Assembly: GCA_963921345.3 (NCBI GenBank)
Contig: CAWUFE020000006.1
Span: 186,001-250,000 of the forward strand
DNA length: 64,000 bases
Origin: Hoeflea_A sp963921345
Lineage (GTDB): Bacteria; Pseudomonadota; Alphaproteobacteria; Rhizobiales; Rhizobiaceae
Direction of reading: 5' to 3'
Part shown: positions 60,674 to 64,000 of the stretch, one piece after another
Layout: every line of letters starts with the position of its first letter
Position numbering within the stretch: the first letter of the stretch is position 1
Translations under genes and position numbers: made by a program
The notes under the pieces: generated by a model
Told to the model about the DNA's origin: nothing
The model's input: the letters and a program-made list of their open reading frames with translations, nothing else
Database searches by the model: none

Positions 60674-62353
60674 TCAGCTGGACACGTCGAACCCATCATT
60701 GATCGCCGGCCTGCTCCCGCCGAGCGCCAATTCGTCGAATGCGGCGTCTTTGAGAAGCGCGAAGCTCGGATACCCGCCTTCCTTCTCCTCCTTCAGGAAG
60801 GTGCGGAAGCGCAGTTGTCCGCCGGCATAGATGAGGCATCGATTGCGGTACTTTCGGTCGACATTCGAATTGTACCCGGTGAACCAGGACTGCTCTTTTC
60901 CAAACAGGATCCGCTCGGACATTTCCTGCACATGCCGGCCCCAGAACTCCTCCGACTCCCTCCTTGCGTGGAAATAGCCGATGTCGTTGTCGAAGAGATA
61001 ACCGAGAAAATCGGAACACCAGTCGACGGCTTCCTCGATCCCGCGCGGAAAGTTGGTTGCCACGGATCCGCTTTGCGGTCCGGCCAAGGTCAGAAGGTTG
61101 GGGAATCCGTTTACGGAGAGGCCAAAGGCGGTTCGTGGCCCGTCTTCCCATTTGTCTTTCAGCTTGAGGCCGTCCTTGCCGACGAAATCGATTTTGTCGA
61201 ATGCCCCGGTAACGGCGTCAAAGCCGGTCGCATAGATGATGATGTCAAAGGGGTGATCATCCTGGCTCGTCCTGATGCCGGATGGCGTGATCCGTTGGAT
61301 CGGCGTCTCGCCGATATCGACGAGCAGCACATTGTCCCGATTGAAGACCTCGTAATAGTTCGTCTCCATGGGAACGCGGCGGGTTCCGAATCCGTGGTCT
61401 TTCGGAACGAGTTTTTCGGCGACCTCCGGGTCATCGACCCGCTGCCTGATTTTCTCGGCAACGTAACTGGAGAATTCGGCATTGGCCTCGGGGTCGGTCA
61501 GCATGTCCTTGAAATTGCCGAGCCATACACCGAACCCCGGTGCCTCATAGAGTTGTTCCCAGAACGCTTCCCTCTCCACCGGCGGGACCTCGAGCGTCTT
61601 TCGGGGATCGATGTCGTGGTAGAATCCGCTCGGCGTGTTCCGGCATTGCTCGAAGATCTGAGCATACCGGTCCTTGATCTGCCGCATCTCCTGTTCGGTT
61701 ATCGGTGAGTTGTGCAGAGGCGCACACCAGTTCGGCCGCCGTTGAAAAACGGTGAGGCTGCCGACCTTGTCGGCGATATCGGAAATCACCTGGACCCCGG
61801 TTGCACCCGTGCCGACCACGGCAACCCGTTTGCCGGCAAAATCCACCGGCTCCCTGGGCGCATGATAGGTGTGGAAGGAAAGCCCCTCGAAGCTCCCGAC
61901 GCCGTCGTACCGGGGCAGGGTCGGTTCCGAAAGCAATCCAATGGCAGTCAGGAGAAAGCGTGTCGAGAACTCTTGACCGTCATCCGTGGTAATCCGCCAA
62001 CCGGACTTGTCGGGATCCCAGTGCGCCGAATTCAAGCGACTGCTGAAACGCATGTGTCGGCGAAGGTCGAACTTGTCGACAACGTGTTGCAGATAGCGTT
62101 CGGTTTCTTCACGCGGAGCAAAGTGCTCGGACCAGTTCCACTCACGCAAAAGCTCGTCTGAGAACGAATACCCGTAGGTTTCGCTTTCGGAATCGAAACG
62201 ACAGCCCGGATATCTGTTCCAGTACCACGTCCCGCCGACATCCGAGCCCTGCTCGAGGACGAGGAACCGCACGCCCATCCGGTCCAGCCGATAAGCCTGG
62301 TAAATTCCGCAGACGCCGGCGCCGATCACGATCGCGTCGTAGTCAAATTCCAA
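60674..62353 (-). CDS. Baeyer-Villiger-type flavin monooxygenase (cyclohexanone-monooxygenase-like)
   Basis: The 559-residue enzyme begins at TTG 62353 preceded by AGGA. The FAD motif is GAGVCGIYQAYRL, followed by GSDVGGTWYWNRYPGCRFDSESETYGYSF, as in Baeyer-Villiger enzymes. The NADP motif is VVGTGATGVQ. The BVMO fingerprint FxGxxxHxxxW(P/D) reads FEGLSFHTYHAP, with Ala for Trp. IIYATGFDAVTG and GFPNLLTLAGPQS complete the pattern. It should convert a ketone to an ester or lactone. It diverges from an acyl-CoA ligase gene. Confidence 0.9.
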   Translation of the reverse strand: MEFDYDAIVIGAGVCGIYQAYRLDRMGVRFLVLEQGSDVGGTWYWNRYPGCRFDSESETYGYSFSDELLREWNWSEHFAPREETERYLQHVVDKFDLRRHMRFSSRLNSAHWDPDKSGWRITTDDGQEFSTRFLLTAIGLLSEPTLPRYDGVGSFEGLSFHTYHAPREPVDFAGKRVAVVGTGATGVQVISDIADKVGSLTVFQRRPNWCAPLHNSPITEQEMRQIKDRYAQIFEQCRNTPSGFYHDIDPRKTLEVPPVEREAFWEQLYEAPGFGVWLGNFKDMLTDPEANAEFSSYVAEKIRQRVDDPEVAEKLVPKDHGFGTRRVPMETNYYEVFNRDNVLLVDIGETPIQRITPSGIRTSQDDHPFDIIIYATGFDAVTGAFDKIDFVGKDGLKLKDKWEDGPRTAFGLSVNGFPNLLTLAGPQSGSVATNFPRGIEEAVDWCSDFLGYLFDNDIGYFHARRESEEFWGRHVQEMSERILFGKEQSWFTGYNSNVDRKYRNRCLIYAGGQLRFRTFLKEEKEGGYPSFALLKDAAFDELALGGSRPAINDGFDVSS

Positions 62354-62712
62354 CGTTCCTGTCTCCCGCGTCTGGACGCCCGGTTGCGTGGAAGAGAAGC
62401 GACTCCGAAGTCCGCCTTGTCGATTTTCCGAACCAGCATGTACCGCAACGCCGGCGCCACCGGTATCGGGCGGACATTCCGCACGATGGAATCCATACCG
62501 TCGAAACGCCCGTTGTCGTCCACACTATCATGCAAATATTTTGTCGCAAGACAAAAATTTATTGACCAACGACAATTGTTTCATATTCTCGTGACGCTAA
62601 ATCCTTCTTGGTGTAGCGTCTTGAACGCGCCTGGGAGAACAACAAACGCGGTCGACTGCCACAGCGTGGTCGCGCCTTGCAGATTCGGGTCGCAGGTCAG
62701 GGAGAAAACGAA
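62354..62712. other. Divergent region of the monooxygenase and ligase genes
   Basis: This 359-bp region carries no supported gene. An AT-rich block (about 62530-62590) holds the inverted repeat at 62539-62556. The rest is GC-rich. GGGAGA just before 62713 is the ribosome site of the ligase. Confidence 0.6.
62539..62575. promoter_or_regulatory. Inverted-repeat operator candidate
   Basis: TTTTGTC (62539-62545), GCAA, GACAAAA (62550-62556) is a perfect 7-bp inverted repeat. A wider pair TTGTCG (62541-62546) and CGACAA (62570-62575) surrounds an AT-rich centre. It lies midway between the divergent monooxygenase and ligase genes and differs from the three other motifs in the window. Confidence 0.55.
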
Positions 62713-64000
62713 ATGCTTGATGTCCGTTCGGCGATGCGCCGCGCAATGGAGTACAATCGCAATCGGCCCGCAATCATCGCTGACGACGTCGAACTGACCT
62801 TCGAGCAGGCCTGGAAGCGTGGCTGCCAATTGGCAAACGCCTTGCATGAAATCGGCCTTCGACCGGGCGACAAGGTAGCGGTGCTGGAAGACAATTGCCT
62901 GGAGGCATCGGATTTCTTTGTCGCTGCCGCCGCCGCCAATGTCGTGCGTGTTCCTCTTTATCGCCGCAACTCGGCGGTCGCCCACGGACATATGATCAGC
63001 CACACCGACTGTCGCGCGATCATCGTTTCCCAGGAATATGCCCATGAAGTCGAGCATTTCAAAGACGAGATCGATGGCCTCGAGCATGTCATCATACGCG
63101 GCGACGATTACGAGACTTGGCTCGCCGGCCATTCCGACGAGGATCCCGACCTGCCGATCGACATGGACGATCCGCACCTCATAAGACACTCCGGCGGCAC
63201 GACCGGCCGGTCGAAGGGCATGCAGTTTTCACACCGTCAATGGATGCGAACCTGCCGCGACTGGGCCTGTTTTTTTCCCAACATCGAAGCCGGTGACTAT
63301 GCCACCCATGCCGGCCCGATATCCCATGGGTCGGGATATCTGTTCATGCCGATGTGGCTGGCCGGCGGCTGCAACATCCTGGTGCGCCGGTTCGATCCGG
63401 AAGACTTTGCCGATCACCTTGAAAAGTACGGCGGGTTCACCTTTGCGGTGCCCACCATGCTCAGCGACATGATCGCCAAATGTTCCGGCAAGAAGGACTT
63501 TTCCAGTTTGAAGGGGATCATGGTCTCCGGTGCGCCGATCCGGCCCGCCACGGCGCTTCAGGCGCGCGACTTCTTCGGCGACGTCCTCTACCAGCTTTAC
63601 GGCCAGACGGAATCCGTGCCTGTTGCCGGAATGGGACCCAGCGAGTGGTTCAGCGAGGTGCCGGGCTCCAATCCACTTCTGGCGGTCGGCAAGGTCATGC
63701 CCTATTCCGCCATCGAGATTCGCGATGAAAACAATCGCCCCCTTCCACCCGGCGAAATCGGCGAAATCGCCCTGAAATGCGAAGGCCAGATATCGGAGAT
63801 CCTGAACGAACCCGAACTGACCCGCCAGCGACTTGTCGACGGATGGGTCCTGTCCGGCGATGTCGGAAAGATCGATACCAACGGTTACGTCTATCTCACA
63901 GACCGCAAGGATGACATGATCATCTCGGGCGGCTTCAACATCTGGCCGGCCGAATTGGAAAATGTCATTTCCAGCCTTGCCGGCGTGCGCGAGGTCGCCG
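62713..64000 (+). CDS. AMP-dependent acyl-CoA synthetase, 3' end cut by the window
   Basis: ATG 62713 follows GGGAGA. The frame is open to the window end, so about 429 residues are visible. AMP-binding motifs are IRHSGGTTGRSKGMQFSH (P-loop-like, His replacing the usual Tyr/Thr start), LYQLYGQTESVPVAG, VDGWVLSGDVGKID and LTDRKDDMIISGGFNIWPAELE. The C-terminal catalytic Lys lies outside. It is the second acyl-CoA ligase of region 4 and probably activates an acid produced after ketone or lactone cleavage. Confidence 0.9.
   Translation, partial: MLDVRSAMRRAMEYNRNRPAIIADDVELTFEQAWKRGCQLANALHEIGLRPGDKVAVLEDNCLEASDFFVAAAAANVVRVPLYRRNSAVAHGHMISHTDCRAIIVSQEYAHEVEHFKDEIDGLEHVIIRGDDYETWLAGHSDEDPDLPIDMDDPHLIRHSGGTTGRSKGMQFSHRQWMRTCRDWACFFPNIEAGDYATHAGPISHGSGYLFMPMWLAGGCNILVRRFDPEDFADHLEKYGGFTFAVPTMLSDMIAKCSGKKDFSSLKGIMVSGAPIRPATALQARDFFGDVLYQLYGQTESVPVAGMGPSEWFSEVPGSNPLLAVGKVMPYSAIEIRDENNRPLPPGEIGEIALKCEGQISEILNEPELTRQRLVDGWVLSGDVGKIDTNGYVYLTDRKDDMIISGGFNIWPAELENVISSLAGVREVA

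Noticed and set aside
1..64000. CRISPR arrays, tRNA/rRNA genes, insertion sequences, integrases
   Set aside because: I looked for regular spaced repeats, cloverleaf-like stretches, transposase motifs and terminal repeats and saw none; the short direct repeats present are the promoter-linked GCCCACTA pairs.

Overview
The window is GC-rich, densely coded DNA with alphaproteobacterial character. It carries three complete TRAP transporters, two ABC importers, many short-chain dehydrogenases and CoA enzymes, frequent GTG/TTG starts and ATGA/GTGA gene overlaps. A marine or soil member of the Hyphomicrobiales/Rhodospirillales type is plausible; this is inferred from style, as there is no rRNA or housekeeping marker. 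I saw no tRNA, rRNA, CRISPR array, insertion sequence or phage gene. The whole window reads as a catabolic region made of three regulons, each with its own repeated intergenic DNA motif.

Region 1 (1-12.6 kb). A flavoprotein, a DinB-fold protein and an ABM-like protein read leftward. An alpha/beta hydrolase with a TRAP transporter, and a DAO-type oxidase with a 2-hydroxyacid dehydrogenase and an MmgE/PrpD protein, read rightward. A class I aminotransferase diverges from a two-gene N,N-dimethylformamidase-like amidase. Three intergenic sites carry the same palindrome AAATATAT-N5-ATATATTT, so these genes look like one regulon for uptake and breakdown of an amide- or amine-containing acid.

Region 2 (12.6-16.1 kb) holds a secreted beta-propeller-like protein and a cyclic-nucleotide-binding-domain/thioredoxin-reductase-like fusion.

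Region 3 (16.1-39.8 kb). A sugar-type ABC importer is headed by an isochorismatase-like hydrolase. Next come enoyl-CoA hydratase plus a PYROXD2-like oxidoreductase, and then RidA, an HTH-bearing unknown, an ADP-forming acyl-CoA synthetase, an aldehyde dehydrogenase, an SDR and a tautomerase-like protein. Divergently there is a LigM-like O-demethylase, a TRAP transporter, a LigF-like GST and an alpha/beta hydrolase. A BNR propeller, an unknown and a GMC oxidoreductase follow. Four promoters carry a tandem GCCCACTA repeat with an 11-bp period, tying these operons together. The content suggests demethylation and ether cleavage of a methoxylated, lignin-like compound or another C1-donating substrate.

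Region 4 (40-64 kb). A third TRAP system diverges from an operon of class II aldolase, SDR, acyl-CoA ligase, Cys-less SCP2-thiolase, DUF35 and DUF2889 proteins. An SDR diverges from an IclR regulator. A paired class III CoA-transferase, a double-hotdog MaoC protein and an SMP-30 lactonase follow, then a Liv-type ABC importer. A Baeyer-Villiger-type monooxygenase diverges from a second acyl-CoA ligase cut by the window end. Three copies of TTTTCTA(G/T)AG(A/G)(A/C)A flank iclR and the main operons. The enzymes fit a route from ketone to lactone, hydroxy acid and acyl-CoA, ending in retro-aldol cleavage.
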